Positions 1 to 8,540 of a stretch of DNA of 58,909 nt are shown piece by piece. The translations under genes were made by a program, and so were the position numbers. Under the pieces are notes generated by a model. That model was not told the DNA's origin. It ran no database searches and saw only the letters and a program-made list of their open reading frames with translations. Position 1 is the first letter of the stretch. Each line of letters starts with the position of its first letter. Source of the DNA: an uncultured Oscillospiraceae bacterium (GTDB taxonomy: Bacteria > Bacillota > Clostridia > Oscillospirales > Oscillospiraceae). The stretch spans positions 1 to 58,909 of the forward strand of contig CALXDR010000005.1 of NCBI GenBank assembly GCA_944387115.1, written 5' to 3'.

Positions 1-39
1 GGTGCGATGCTCTTCGCCGTTCGGCTCAAGCGGGTTCTA

Positions 40-68
40 AGTTTAGCACACTCAGTTTCCCTTGTCAA
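40..68 (-). promoter_or_regulatory. Promoter P3 of a tandem leftward set
   Basis: Read on the minus strand, a perfect -35 TTGACA (63-68) and a -10 TAAACT (40-45) are separated by exactly 17 bp. This is the copy nearest the window edge, so its transcript leaves the window at once. It closely resembles the copy at 137-165. Confidence 0.8.
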
Positions 69-136
69 GCACTTTTTCTTCTTTTTCAGAAGTTTTTTCA
101 GTGCCCGGCTTGCCTCCGCCCGGTGTGAACTTGTTT

Positions 137-165
137 AGTTTACCCCACTGACGCAGCTTTGTCAA
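137..165 (-). promoter_or_regulatory. Promoter P2 of a tandem leftward set
   Basis: Minus strand: -35 TTGACA (160-165), 17-bp spacer, -10 TAAACT (137-142). It is preceded by an A-rich tract like the upstream elements of strong stable-RNA promoters. Confidence 0.8.
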
Positions 166-227
166 GTGTTTTTTCAAGACTTTTTTGAGTTTTCACTTGA
201 CCACTGCCTTCCGGTGGGTACTTCGGT

Positions 228-256
228 ACTATATCAGACTTCAGCCTTCCTGTCAA
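228..256 (-). promoter_or_regulatory. Promoter P1 of a tandem leftward set
   Basis: Minus strand: -35 TTGACA (251-256), 17-bp spacer, -10 TATAGT (228-233), with an A-rich tract upstream of the -35. Three perfect -35 boxes in about 220 bp with no gene between them suggest an rRNA or tRNA operon starting just outside the window. Confidence 0.8.
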
Positions 257-307
257 CACTTTTTTAACTTTTATTTACCCGAATCTCACCTTAGCTGAAA
301 CTAAGCT

Positions 308-360
308 CCCCCTCCCCCGCTGCACAAATGTCCTTACGCTTCTCTCAGCGGGGGAGGGGG
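308..360 (-). terminator. Stem-loop after trmB
   Basis: Two 15-base arms (308-322 and 346-360) pair perfectly and are almost all G and C. The hairpin lies 10 bp past the trmB stop and before the tandem promoters. No clear U-run follows on the minus strand, so termination may be inefficient or factor-assisted. Confidence 0.55.
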
Positions 361-369
361 GTAACTTAT

Positions 370-1551
370 TTAGAGCGCTTCATTCTCTGCCAGCCGCTCC
401 ATAATCCAGACGCTCTGTCTTTCCCCCTCTGTCTGGGTTTCTCCCATCCGGAGATTTCGGAAGCCAGCCCGCTCCCAGAAGGCGTGTCCTGCTTGATTTT
501 CCTCCAAACAGGCCAGGCGCAGACTGTCCATCCCTCCTGCGCAAGCCGCCTTCGGGATTGCATCGGCCACGGTGCGGCCAATCCCTCGCCCTCTCTGATT
601 GTAATCCACCATCAGCAGACCAATCCACAAGGTGCGTTCTCTGGGGTAATGCTCCAACCAATCCAACACCGCCACCGGGGCTCCCCCCTCCCAAATGGCC
701 ACATAGTGCTTCTGGCTGGGCAGGCAGCGGGGCGGGAGTGCAGCCAAATCGTCCCGCAGATTCTCCATGGTGGGCTGTCTGCCGCTCAGTTCTCCAAATG
801 CACGGTCTTTTTCCAGCAGCGCCAAGACTGCCTGCATATCCTCCTCGCCCACTTCACGCACTTCCCACTGCGGCATCAGACGGCGCAGCGTATCCAGCAC
901 CGGCACGTCGGGTAGCGCTTCCTTGGTCCCCACACAGCGGTTGATGGGCGTGCCCATCCCGTGGAACTTCTCCTCATAGTCGGTCATAATCCCCTGAACG
1001 CCGTTGGCGTGGAGATTCCGCGTCACTTCAGACAGGGCAAACCCCGCCTTGGGAAACTGAAACAACGACCACTCAAACAAATCCCGGTTGTCCGTTTTGA
1101 AATGAATCTCTCCGCCGTCCCGCAGCACCTTGCGGTAGCCGCGCAGAAATCCCTCATAGGTCAGGCGGCGCCGGGAGTGCTTCACCGAGGGCCACGGGTC
1201 GCAGAAGTTAATGTAGATGAGGTCCACCTCGTCAGGGGCAAAGTAGGTGTCCAGCACCGCCGCATCTCCATCAATAAAAAATACGTTGGACAGCCCCAGT
1301 GCCTTGCACCGCTCCATGGCAATGACCATGGCATCGGGCACCCGCTCCACAGCCACATATAAATCCTCAGGATGGGCCGCCGCCGTCTCCGCCGTAAAGC
1401 GCCCCTTTCCGCATCCAAGCTCCAGACGCAAGCGCTTGGCCTGGGGCATCTTCGTGCGCCACAGACCCCGCATCTGAGCAGGCTCCCGCACCCAAAGGGC
1501 CGAGCAGCTCTCCATGCGCTGTTCCAGGTTCTTTTTCTTTCTCATCCGCAT
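370..1551 (-). CDS. trmB: tRNA (guanine-N7)-methyltransferase fused to a GNAT acetyltransferase
   Basis: Residues 1-220 form TrmB, the SAM-dependent enzyme that makes m7G46 in tRNA. The SAM motif LELGCGKGRF and the family signature DPWPSVKHSRRRL are both visible. Residues 225-393 form a second domain with the acetyl-CoA loop NQRGRGIG and a GNAT-like C-terminus. Stand-alone TrmB is about 210-240 residues, so the 393-residue product is a fusion with no stop or frame change between the domains. The ATG follows GAGGTG with 8-nt spacing, and a TTGTTC/TATACT promoter lies just upstream. The TrmB part is certain; the acetyl acceptor of the GNAT part is unknown. Confidence 0.93.
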   Translation of the reverse strand: MRMRKKKNLEQRMESCSALWVREPAQMRGLWRTKMPQAKRLRLELGCGKGRFTAETAAAHPEDLYVAVERVPDAMVIAMERCKALGLSNVFFIDGDAAVLDTYFAPDEVDLIYINFCDPWPSVKHSRRRLTYEGFLRGYRKVLRDGGEIHFKTDNRDLFEWSLFQFPKAGFALSEVTRNLHANGVQGIMTDYEEKFHGMGTPINRCVGTKEALPDVPVLDTLRRLMPQWEVREVGEEDMQAVLALLEKDRAFGELSGRQPTMENLRDDLAALPPRCLPSQKHYVAIWEGGAPVAVLDWLEHYPRERTLWIGLLMVDYNQRGRGIGRTVADAIPKAACAGGMDSLRLACLEENQAGHAFWERAGFRNLRMGETQTEGERQSVWIMERLAENEAL

Positions 1552-1584
1552 AATTTCTTCACCTCAAGAAAATTCTTGTCCCTA

Positions 1585-1613
1585 AGTATACTATAAACTC
1601 TTGCAAAGAACAA
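1585..1613 (-). promoter_or_regulatory. trmB promoter
   Basis: Minus strand: -35 TTGTTC (1608-1613), 17-bp spacer, -10 TATACT (1585-1590), about 35 bp upstream of the trmB ATG. Confidence 0.65.
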
Positions 1614-1694
1614 GAAAATCCGGTATACTACTTGCGCTGAGCTGCATAGCATTTTTCAGACGGCTGCAGACCCACCCGTCACTGTAAGTCCCCC

Positions 1695-1723
1695 TTGCAT
1701 TTCCCCGCCCGCCATGCTATGAT
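1695..1723 (+). promoter_or_regulatory. tRNA-Pro promoter
   Basis: -35 TTGCAT (1695-1700), 17-bp spacer, -10 TATGAT (1718-1723). The expected start lies only a few bases before the mature tRNA 5' end. Confidence 0.7.
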
Positions 1724-1739
1724 GCTCACAGGTTCCAAT

Positions 1740-1815
1740 CCGGGTGTAGCGCAGTTGGTAGCGCGCCTGCTTTGGGAGCAGGATGCCGGGAGTTCGAGTC
1801 TCCCCACTCGGACCA
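1740..1815 (+). tRNA. tRNA-Pro (UGG)
   Basis: The cloverleaf is complete. The 7-bp acceptor stem pairs CCGGGTG with CACTCGG (one G-U). The D arm has GCGC/GCGC, the anticodon stem CCTGC/GCAGG holds loop TTTGGGA with anticodon TGG at 1773-1775, and the T arm is GGGAG-TTCGAGT-CTCCC. CCA is encoded at 1813-1815. An AT-richer accessory block begins right after it, consistent with tRNA genes serving as integration targets. Confidence 0.97.
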
Positions 1816-1824
1816 TGCTTATAG

Positions 1825-1849
1825 AAAACCGCCTATTTAGGCGGTTTTT
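1825..1849 (+). terminator. tRNA-Pro intrinsic terminator
   Basis: The hairpin CCGCC-TATTTA-GGCGG is flanked by A4 and followed by T5 (1845-1849), ten bases after the tRNA CCA end. Confidence 0.85.
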
Positions 1850-2014
1850 CTGTAAGTTTATTTTTCGTGGTTTTCACTATTGCTGTTCAGCGGTGATTTA
1901 AGGTGCAGATAGGTAATAGGTACATGAGTGAGAGCAGGGGCTGAAACCACCCAATCCCTCCCCCATCCCTAACTGGTGTGATTGCTGTTTGCTCGTTGTG
2001 GTTACGACAAATTC

Positions 2015-2043
2015 TTGATTTTTTCAGCCTTATCCTGTATAAT
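2015..2043 (+). promoter_or_regulatory. Promoter of the DUF3644 gene
   Basis: -35 TTGATT (2015-2020), 17-bp spacer, consensus -10 TATAAT (2038-2043). The start would lie near 2050, giving a leader of about 80 nt before the ATG. The rest of 1850-2014 holds nothing recognisable. Confidence 0.75.
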
Positions 2044-2077
2044 AACTCCACGGTGAGCCTTTGTGCCACCAAGGTAG

Positions 2078-2106
2078 CCGTATGGGTGTATTCCCATGCG
2101 GTTTTT
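2078..2106 (+). promoter_or_regulatory. Terminator-like hairpin in the DUF3644 leader (candidate attenuator)
   Basis: CCGTATGGG (2078-2086) pairs with CCCATGCGG (2093-2101), with one T-G pair, and is followed at once by TTTTTATTTT. This is an intrinsic terminator lying between the promoter and the start codon. Upstream leader segments (ACGG near 2050-2053, GGTG/CACC near 2052-2070) could form competing pairs. The trigger, if any, is unknown. Confidence 0.6.
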
Positions 2107-2128
2107 ATTTTGAAAGGGAGGCAGCACG

Positions 2129-3229
2129 ATGATTGTTCTGAGGCAGGGAAAGGCAAAAAACATCTTGGAGAATTCGATCAATAGTGCGTTAACCGCAGTT
2201 GAAACATACAATCGCCCACGTGTGCAATTTAGAATTGAAAATTATATTATTCTCATGATTATCGCATGGACTAAGTTATTTCACGCTTACTTTCAAAGCG
2301 AAATTGGAGAACGCTATTTTTATAAAGAGAAAAATGGTCGCTATAAGAAAATAGATGGAGAGCGAAAGGCATGGGAGCTTACTGAATGTATTAAGGAATA
2401 CCAGAAGATGAGGAAAGCATATCCAAATCTTACTGACCCTGTTGTCGCAAATTTACGCTTTTTCATCGGCATCCGAAATAAAATAGAACACAGATACTGG
2501 GATAGTTCTTCTTTAGACATTTTACTATTCGGCGAATGTCAGGCACTGCTTTTTAATTATGAATCCTTTTTGGTTACACTGTTTGGCGAGGATTATTCAA
2601 TCAACACCTGTCTTGCGTATGCATTGCAGTTCTCTCATCTTAGAGCTAAGGAGCAGTTGCAAGCTCAGCGTGACTTGCTGTCCACAGATATGCAGGATAT
2701 TAAAAAATACATTGATAAGTACAAAACAGATCTACCCCAGGAAATCTATGATAGTCAGGAATATAGCATCAAATTATTGCAAATTCCCAAAATCAGCAAT
2801 ACGAATCGTCATGATCTCGCAGTTGAATTTGTGCACTGGAATAGCCTTAGTGAGGAAGATCGAGCTAACTATCAGCGAATCAGCACCATAATTAAAGATA
2901 AAATTGTAGTACAGCGTGTTTCTAATGCGAATCTACTTAAGCCAAGCGCTGTTATTCGGGCTGTTGAGGACAAAACAGGGGCAAAGCTTTCTCAAAGCGA
3001 CCATACTCTACTTTGGAAATCCTTTCGTGTTCGTCCTACAGCAGCTTCTGAAGCTAAATTCGATACCATATCAAAATTCTGTATTTATGACGAGCCACAC
3101 AATGATTACCTGTATACTGACGCATGGGTTACATTCATTGCTAACTTGTTTGAAAAGCACGGTTTTACAAAAGAAAATATTCGCACCAACTGCGCACAGG
3201 AGTTAAAGGTTGCTGATTATGAGGGATGA
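2129..3229 (+). CDS. DUF3644 domain-containing protein, candidate defence gene
   Basis: The N-terminal 180 or so residues match my recollection of DUF3644: an amphipathic start, then RVQFRIENYIILMIIAW and a basic segment with RFFIGIRNKIEHRY. The RNKIEHR stretch resembles HEPN-like helices with an R-x4-6-H core, which is suggestive only. The C-terminal half is unassigned; a segment near residues 260-340 looks like a small winged or SAM-like domain. There is no signal peptide. The ATG follows GGGAGG. The gene stands alone with its own promoter and a strong terminator. It is AT-rich compared with the chromosome and shares its block with Wadjet and a dead integrase, which supports a defence role by context. 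Molecular activity is unknown. Confidence 0.75.
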   Translation: MIVLRQGKAKNILENSINSALTAVETYNRPRVQFRIENYIILMIIAWTKLFHAYFQSEIGERYFYKEKNGRYKKIDGERKAWELTECIKEYQKMRKAYPNLTDPVVANLRFFIGIRNKIEHRYWDSSSLDILLFGECQALLFNYESFLVTLFGEDYSINTCLAYALQFSHLRAKEQLQAQRDLLSTDMQDIKKYIDKYKTDLPQEIYDSQEYSIKLLQIPKISNTNRHDLAVEFVHWNSLSEEDRANYQRISTIIKDKIVVQRVSNANLLKPSAVIRAVEDKTGAKLSQSDHTLLWKSFRVRPTAASEAKFDTISKFCIYDEPHNDYLYTDAWVTFIANLFEKHGFTKENIRTNCAQELKVADYEG

Positions 3230-3262
3230 TGAGTTATCTACCATATTTAGTTGAAATAATTC

Positions 3263-3304
3263 AGTAGGAGATCCCTTTTAAACACGGGATCTCCTACTAT
3301 TTTT
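3263..3304. terminator. Bidirectional intrinsic terminator
   Basis: Thirteen-base arms (3263-3275 and 3286-3298) pair perfectly and are followed by ATTTTT on the plus strand. It lies between the convergent DUF3644 gene and the integrase remnant. Confidence 0.85.
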
Positions 3305-3845
3305 ACCCTACTCCCTCGAACGGTATCACCTTGCACCGCCTCTCCTCCGGCGGGTCAGGTGGCTCCGGTTCCGGCTTGGCCGTAGCTGTTTCCATGAAGC
3401 CACCGATCTTCTCCGCCGCACCTCTCTGCATATCGTTGGTAATGTGCGTATAGGTATCCAGGGTAAACCCAGCGCTGAAGTGTCCCAGCATACTGGACAG
3501 CGTTTTTACATCCACGCCGCTGGAGAGGGCCATGGTAGCGAAAGTATGGCGCAGATCATGGAAGCGCACATGCTCCTCAATGCCGGCCTTTGCCAGCAGC
3601 TTCCGGTTGATTCTGGACACTGCATCCGGGCTCCAGTAGCCTCCGGTGCGGGGCGACGGGAACAGGAGGGTATTGTCCGGGTGCTGTCCATGCTCCTTCA
3701 CCAGCATATCCACCGCCTGCTGGGACAGCACCACCCTGCGCACGGAGTTCTTCGTTTTCAGCTCTGTTATCACCAGCTCCCCGTCGATGTAGGTGACCTA
3801 CTTGCTCACCGAGAGGATGCGGTCTTTCACGTTCAGGTCGCCCCT
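3303..3845 (-). pseudogene. Tyrosine recombinase (integrase), C-terminal remnant with in-frame stop
   Basis: The open part keeps the C-terminal catalytic region of a phage/ICE-type integrase: FHDLRHTFATMA carries the H-x-x-R box, and LGHFSAGFTLDTYTHIT carries the second His and the Tyr nucleophile. The frame continues upstream of the first ATG as VTYIDGELVITEL, is broken by TAG at 3798-3800 (probably CAG to TAG) and goes on as GDLNVKDRILSVSK. The core-binding domain and first catalytic Arg are missing. The protein is therefore truncated and very likely inactive. It marks past mobility of this island. Confidence 0.85.
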
Positions 3846-3939
3846 AAGGACTTGTTGTATATGGTCTTGCCGTGTTGAACCTAACAACGCCATCGATGCT
3901 CTTTATAATCAAATTAGCACAACAATTGACATCTTCTTG

Positions 3940-5190
3940 TTATTCTGTTAAAAACACTTCCTGTTCAATTGTAACTCCATATTCCAATATTTTTTGCATT
4001 ACCTTGTGGAAAAGCGGATACTTATCACAGGCGAGGGCAGCCTGAACAGAGTTCAAGTAATGCTCTGAGCGCACGAATCCAGTCGCATGATGCGCTGTCA
4101 CATCTTCAGCCGACATCCGCATGGGACGCAGCGTGGGAAAAATCTCCTTCAGCTGTTCAAACATTCGGAATCCCCCCAAATCAATATCCGCCCAAAAGAC
4201 AGTTTCGGTCTTGCTTTGCAGTGCAGCCGCCATCTTTTTGAAGAACTTGCGTTTTTGCGGACTTAAAAAGCCGCCATGATAAACCACAAGCGCCCAGGGA
4301 GGCAGTTCAGACAGCACAAACTCATCATAATTGGTCTTGTTCTCAATAAAAATGAGTTTTTGAATGGCACTCATATCAAAAGACTGGATGGAATCAACAC
4401 CTGGGCTGGGCATGGCCAAACCATACGGGGCCGCAGCAGCCACAGAAATCTCCCCCTGTTCGGTCTGGATAACGCAGTTCCCGGCAAGTTCATACAACTC
4501 CGGACGGGCATAAATACCCAGGTAGGCCAACTGCTCTCGTTCACCCATCTCGCTTTGCGCACAGGCTTCTATTGATCCAGCTAATCCAGCGCAATATGTC
4601 GCAGCAATCCGTAAAAACGGATTCCGTACCTCCCGCTCAAAGGTTTTGGTATTCTGGTAACACTTTCCGCTAAAAGCACGCATGGTAATGGATTCCCCAT
4701 TCAGATTATCGTACACCACAAATGCAGTCAGAAGTTGATCCAGCAGCGTCAGGCTTTTTTTGCAGTAAGACGGCACGCGCATACTCTCTTTTGCCTGGCG
4801 ACAGACGTCATCCCGCCACCCCAGGATCCAATCTGTGGTGACGTCAGAAAGCCTTGCAGTTACCCGCTCCATCACAGCATTCGCCAACTCTCCCGGGTGT
4901 ATTCTGCCCGTCAGTTGATAACACTCCGAAAGGCGGTCTAAATTCAGCACCACACCAGAGAGAACCGGGCGTCCGCTGACCCACTCAGCGGAGATCAGAC
5001 CACGGGATTCTAAATTCCTAACTACATCATTCCATTCATTTCGAATTTGTGCATCTTCATAAGTATACTCTGGAAATTCGTTTTTTTCGATTCGAAGCAT
5101 CACCCTACGTTTGGATGTGCCCGGATGCGTCAAATGCCTGCTATTTTCATATTTGTCCAGTAAATGGGATAAAAGAAACCTTTCTTTCAT
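3940..5190 (-). CDS. jetD: Wadjet JetD, TOPRIM nuclease subunit
   Basis: This is the 416-residue nuclease of the Wadjet anti-plasmid system. In the family, DUF3322 and DUF2220/TOPRIM regions let JetD cleave circular DNA that the JetABC motor has recognised. The N-terminal half is helical. The TOPRIM-like half shows the acidic residue in FIENKTNYDEF and the paired Asp motif FWADIDLGGFRMF. I place the start at 5190: that ATG forms an ATGA overlap with the jetC stop and follows AAGGAG, whereas an ATG eight codons upstream lies inside jetC. It is the last gene of the jetABCD operon, and no clear terminator was seen after it. Confidence 0.93.
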   Translation of the reverse strand: MKERFLLSHLLDKYENSRHLTHPGTSKRRVMLRIEKNEFPEYTYEDAQIRNEWNDVVRNLESRGLISAEWVSGRPVLSGVVLNLDRLSECYQLTGRIHPGELANAVMERVTARLSDVTTDWILGWRDDVCRQAKESMRVPSYCKKSLTLLDQLLTAFVVYDNLNGESITMRAFSGKCYQNTKTFEREVRNPFLRIAATYCAGLAGSIEACAQSEMGEREQLAYLGIYARPELYELAGNCVIQTEQGEISVAAAAPYGLAMPSPGVDSIQSFDMSAIQKLIFIENKTNYDEFVLSELPPWALVVYHGGFLSPQKRKFFKKMAAALQSKTETVFWADIDLGGFRMFEQLKEIFPTLRPMRMSAEDVTAHHATGFVRSEHYLNSVQAALACDKYPLFHKVMQKILEYGVTIEQEVFLTE

Positions 5191-8100
5191 ACCGGCGCCA
5201 TCTCCTTCCCCCAAGTCTTGACACGCATTTGATACTTCTCTTTTATCACCAAATGGGTCCAGTCCGCCAGAGGCATAATATCCGGAAGCTTGTCTGGGGG
5301 TGTACAGATAATTGCCTGCAATCCCATTTTCCGCAGAAGACGAATGCTTTCTATAATCCGGTCACTGTCCATTTTGTTGAATGCTTCATCAAATACCACA
5401 AGGCGAACGGTGTTACTAGCAAGGGTAGAAGAATTGTTTACCTGGTACAGCTGCGCAAAGGAAGCCAGTACCGCAATATAGAAGGGTGTCTGAGTCTCAC
5501 CGCCGGACTTGGTATTCAAGGTTTGGGAAAGTAGCTGCCTAGATCCGTTTTGATCCGTGGTTTCCAGATCGAATTTTAGATAGGTTCTAAAATCTGTGAA
5601 TCGCTCGATATTCTGCTGAAGCTCGCTCTGTTTTCTGGCATTGACCTGAGTATCATCCGACATTGCAATTTGGCTGAACAAGGCCTCCATCAAAACTCCG
5701 TATTTCTTCTGAAACGGCAGTGCAAACAAGCCGCCATCTCCTTCCATTAGCTCCGGCGCCATAATCATATCATAATAAGCGGCGTAGTCTGGGTTGCGGT
5801 CTATTTTAAACTGGTACTGGTCTGTGCCAAACTGCGCCTGCTTCAACGCCTTATTGAGATTCTTAACCTGCTTCTCCACCTGCTCAATGCTGGATTTTAG
5901 TTTGTTTAGAAAATCGTTTTTGAACTGCTCCATGGCACTTTCCCGGGCAGCCTTGATTTTCTCCCGGTATTTTGGCAACTCGCTTTCTTCCAAAGACTGT
6001 CGCTCCGACTCATATTCTTCGTTGTCCAAAGCATCCACCCGGAAGGGACAGGGTTTAAACTGATTGGCATAATCCTGCCTGGCCCGAAGCAGCCTCTGTC
6101 TGGTTTGCTCCTGCTCATTGCTGGTGCGATGCAGTTGATCCCCGAAGTTTTTACGAACTGTTGCCGCCCCTTTCAGACGGTCAAGTTCCTGCTCATATCG
6201 AGGCAGTCCTATCCGTTCCTGGTACTCCCAGCTAAACTCCTCAGAAATACGACTCTCCAGCTCCACAAGTTTTTTACGCTGACCGGGTAGGCATTCATCT
6301 TCCAACTGGCGGATCTGGGCTTTCAGTTGCCCTCGCTGATCCACGGTGTCTTGCTCCCTGTCTCGCAGCGTTCTGATTTCACCATTCAGGCTTGCAATGG
6401 TCTGCCGCTGCTCATCCAGCCAAAGCAAATTCAACTGGGAAAGCTGTTCTTCTGCTTGCGCAATTTCTTTTTCAATTTCCAGGCTGCGCAGATAATCTTT
6501 CACTTTTCCCTCTACTGTACTCTGTACAAAAAACTGGGTAAACAGCGGTTCCTCCTGACGCTTCAATACCTGTAGAATGGGTGACCAATACCGTATTTGT
6601 TCCTCTGCCCGCTCCAGTTCCCTCTCCATCCGCTGGATTCGCAGAGCTACGGCGCGACGGCCAAGAAAAGCGTTCTCCATCCATGCACGGCGCAGTGGGC
6701 GAGTCACATACCCTTGATACAGCATACCATCAGCTGTGATGGCCGTCTTATGGTTGCGGAGTTCCTCCACTCGCTGGCAGCATACCACCCGCCCCAACAG
6801 ATAATCAATATAGCTGCGAGCTAGATTGTTTTCTGTCTCCACCTTCTGGCTTAAGACATTTTCCAGAGGTTGAAGTTTTTCTTTTTCCCTCAGTTTTCCA
6901 ATATCTACAATGCCAAAAGAGCTTTTTCCAAACTCCTTCTTGATTCGATCATAGAGTTTTTGTGCCTCTGAGTAGCAGGATGGCTCCACCAGAAGATAAA
7001 ATTTCTGAGTATTTAGATAGCCCTCCACTGCACCACGCCAAGCTTCTTCCTTTACTTCCAACACATCGGCCAGAATCTGCACCTCAACCGGCTTACCCAC
7101 CTTCTGTTCCAGTTCCATGCTCAACCGCTCTTTGAGCTGGAGCAGTCCCTGGGGATAGTCCTTAATATTCTTCCTCAAATTGGATAATACATCCTGTTTT
7201 TGATCCGCTTCGGCCTTGTACGTCTCCACACGCTCTTCCGCCTTATGCGCGGCATTTCGAATTGCAATTGTGAGCTCTGCCACAGCAGCTTGAGCTTGCT
7301 CAAAGAGGGAAAACGGACGGGCAAATAGCTGCGATCCCGAACTCTCCAGGGAGGCATATACTTTTTGGGCTGTCTCCGCAGCTTGCTGCACCTGCACTAG
7401 ATCCTCTTCTGTCTCCCAAACCGTAATATCCGCACATAAGCGATGAATACGACTCACTTCCCGTCTGATTTCCAGTGTTAGGGCTTGCATACCTGACAGC
7501 AGTCTTTCGTGTTCCTGCTGAAGCGTTTTCGTTTTCTGCTGGAGCCTATCCTCCTCCTGAAAAACACTGCTTTGCGCCATCGCCAATTCTAGCTCTTTTC
7601 GCCGTTCCTCTTTCCCCTCAATTTCTTTGGAGAAATCACGAATTTCCTTCTCTGTTTTTTTCAGAGCGGCTTCACCATCCCGCAGCTTCTGCTCTGTGCG
7701 ATCAATGGCAGACTGCTGCACCTCCTTCTCTGCCCACAGGGACAGGAAAAGTTGAATACGACACCGGTCTATGGCTTGTTGCCACTCATGGTACATAGCC
7801 CCAATTCCCCGCAAAGCCTCCAGTTTTTCCTCTTGGCGCTGCGCCAACTGTTCATGGCGCTTGTAATACCGGATATTCTGCTGCATGGCCTCGATATCCG
7901 GCTTTTGAGGAATATCGCAGATGTTCTCTGTAATAAATTTTTGAATATCTTCAATGGGATGAAAGGAGATCGCCTTCTTCATCATCCGCATGACCTGCTC
8001 GTTGTGGACATTCCACTTGGCCAACAAATCATCCTGGTACTGCTTATGGGTATCGTAAAGTTTCCCCCGCGCACCATACTCTTTCAAAAACACACGAAGC

Positions 8101-8540
8101 GCAGGGATATCAATGGCCTCACCCTGGCGAATAAAGCAGTCCCTAGGCAATACTCCATCATACAGGAAAAAGCGGTCCTGCCGGCTTCCGTCGCTCCGGC
8201 AGTCAAAAATGATGCCGCTGACAAATTGCTTGCCCTCCACATCGTCCAAAAATTCACATGCAATAAAAGTGGAGTAATTCTTTCCCCGTCTGGAATTGGG
8301 GTTATTTTCGTCCAAATCAGTCCGTAGATATCCGTCCAGCGTTCGCTGAGACTTTTCATTGGCTGCCCGGTTAAAATTCCGGGCATTCGTCTCACCCAGA
8401 AGAACAATTTGAAGTGCATCAATTATCGTAGATTTCCCTGCTCCGTTTTTTCCAGTTAAGAAATTAATATCATCCACTTCAATCAATTCTTTTCTGAAAT
8501 AGAGCCAGTTAATCAGCAGAATCTTCTTCAGCTTCTTCAC
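5187..8540 (-). CDS. jetC: Wadjet JetC, SMC-like ATPase
   Basis: The 1117-residue product is a MukB/SMC-like motor. The Walker A GKNGAGKST lies at residues 30-38. Long charged coiled coils flank a central hinge-like region containing WRGAVEGYLNTQKFYLL. The ABC signature is TKSGGETQTPFY, and the Walker B and D-loop region is LVVFDEAFNKMD near the C-terminus. In Wadjet, JetABC forms a loop-extruding complex that senses small circular DNA. The gene overlaps jetB by 32 nt and jetD by 4 nt, so the operon is probably translationally coupled. Length and all motifs appear intact, so the motor should be functional. Confidence 0.95.
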   Translation of the reverse strand: MKKLKKILLINWLYFRKELIEVDDINFLTGKNGAGKSTIIDALQIVLLGETNARNFNRAANEKSQRTLDGYLRTDLDENNPNSRRGKNYSTFIACEFLDDVEGKQFVSGIIFDCRSDGSRQDRFFLYDGVLPRDCFIRQGEAIDIPALRVFLKEYGARGKLYDTHKQYQDDLLAKWNVHNEQVMRMMKKAISFHPIEDIQKFITENICDIPQKPDIEAMQQNIRYYKRHEQLAQRQEEKLEALRGIGAMYHEWQQAIDRCRIQLFLSLWAEKEVQQSAIDRTEQKLRDGEAALKKTEKEIRDFSKEIEGKEERRKELELAMAQSSVFQEEDRLQQKTKTLQQEHERLLSGMQALTLEIRREVSRIHRLCADITVWETEEDLVQVQQAAETAQKVYASLESSGSQLFARPFSLFEQAQAAVAELTIAIRNAAHKAEERVETYKAEADQKQDVLSNLRKNIKDYPQGLLQLKERLSMELEQKVGKPVEVQILADVLEVKEEAWRGAVEGYLNTQKFYLLVEPSCYSEAQKLYDRIKKEFGKSSFGIVDIGKLREKEKLQPLENVLSQKVETENNLARSYIDYLLGRVVCCQRVEELRNHKTAITADGMLYQGYVTRPLRRAWMENAFLGRRAVALRIQRMERELERAEEQIRYWSPILQVLKRQEEPLFTQFFVQSTVEGKVKDYLRSLEIEKEIAQAEEQLSQLNLLWLDEQRQTIASLNGEIRTLRDREQDTVDQRGQLKAQIRQLEDECLPGQRKKLVELESRISEEFSWEYQERIGLPRYEQELDRLKGAATVRKNFGDQLHRTSNEQEQTRQRLLRARQDYANQFKPCPFRVDALDNEEYESERQSLEESELPKYREKIKAARESAMEQFKNDFLNKLKSSIEQVEKQVKNLNKALKQAQFGTDQYQFKIDRNPDYAAYYDMIMAPELMEGDGGLFALPFQKKYGVLMEALFSQIAMSDDTQVNARKQSELQQNIERFTDFRTYLKFDLETTDQNGSRQLLSQTLNTKSGGETQTPFYIAVLASFAQLYQVNNSSTLASNTVRLVVFDEAFNKMDSDRIIESIRLLRKMGLQAIICTPPDKLPDIMPLADWTHLVIKEKYQMRVKTWGKEMAPV

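Noticed and set aside
3925..3950. Plus-strand promoter TTGACA in the gap before jetD
   Set aside because: The matching -10 is poor and it would only produce RNA antisense to jetD; there is no gene to drive.
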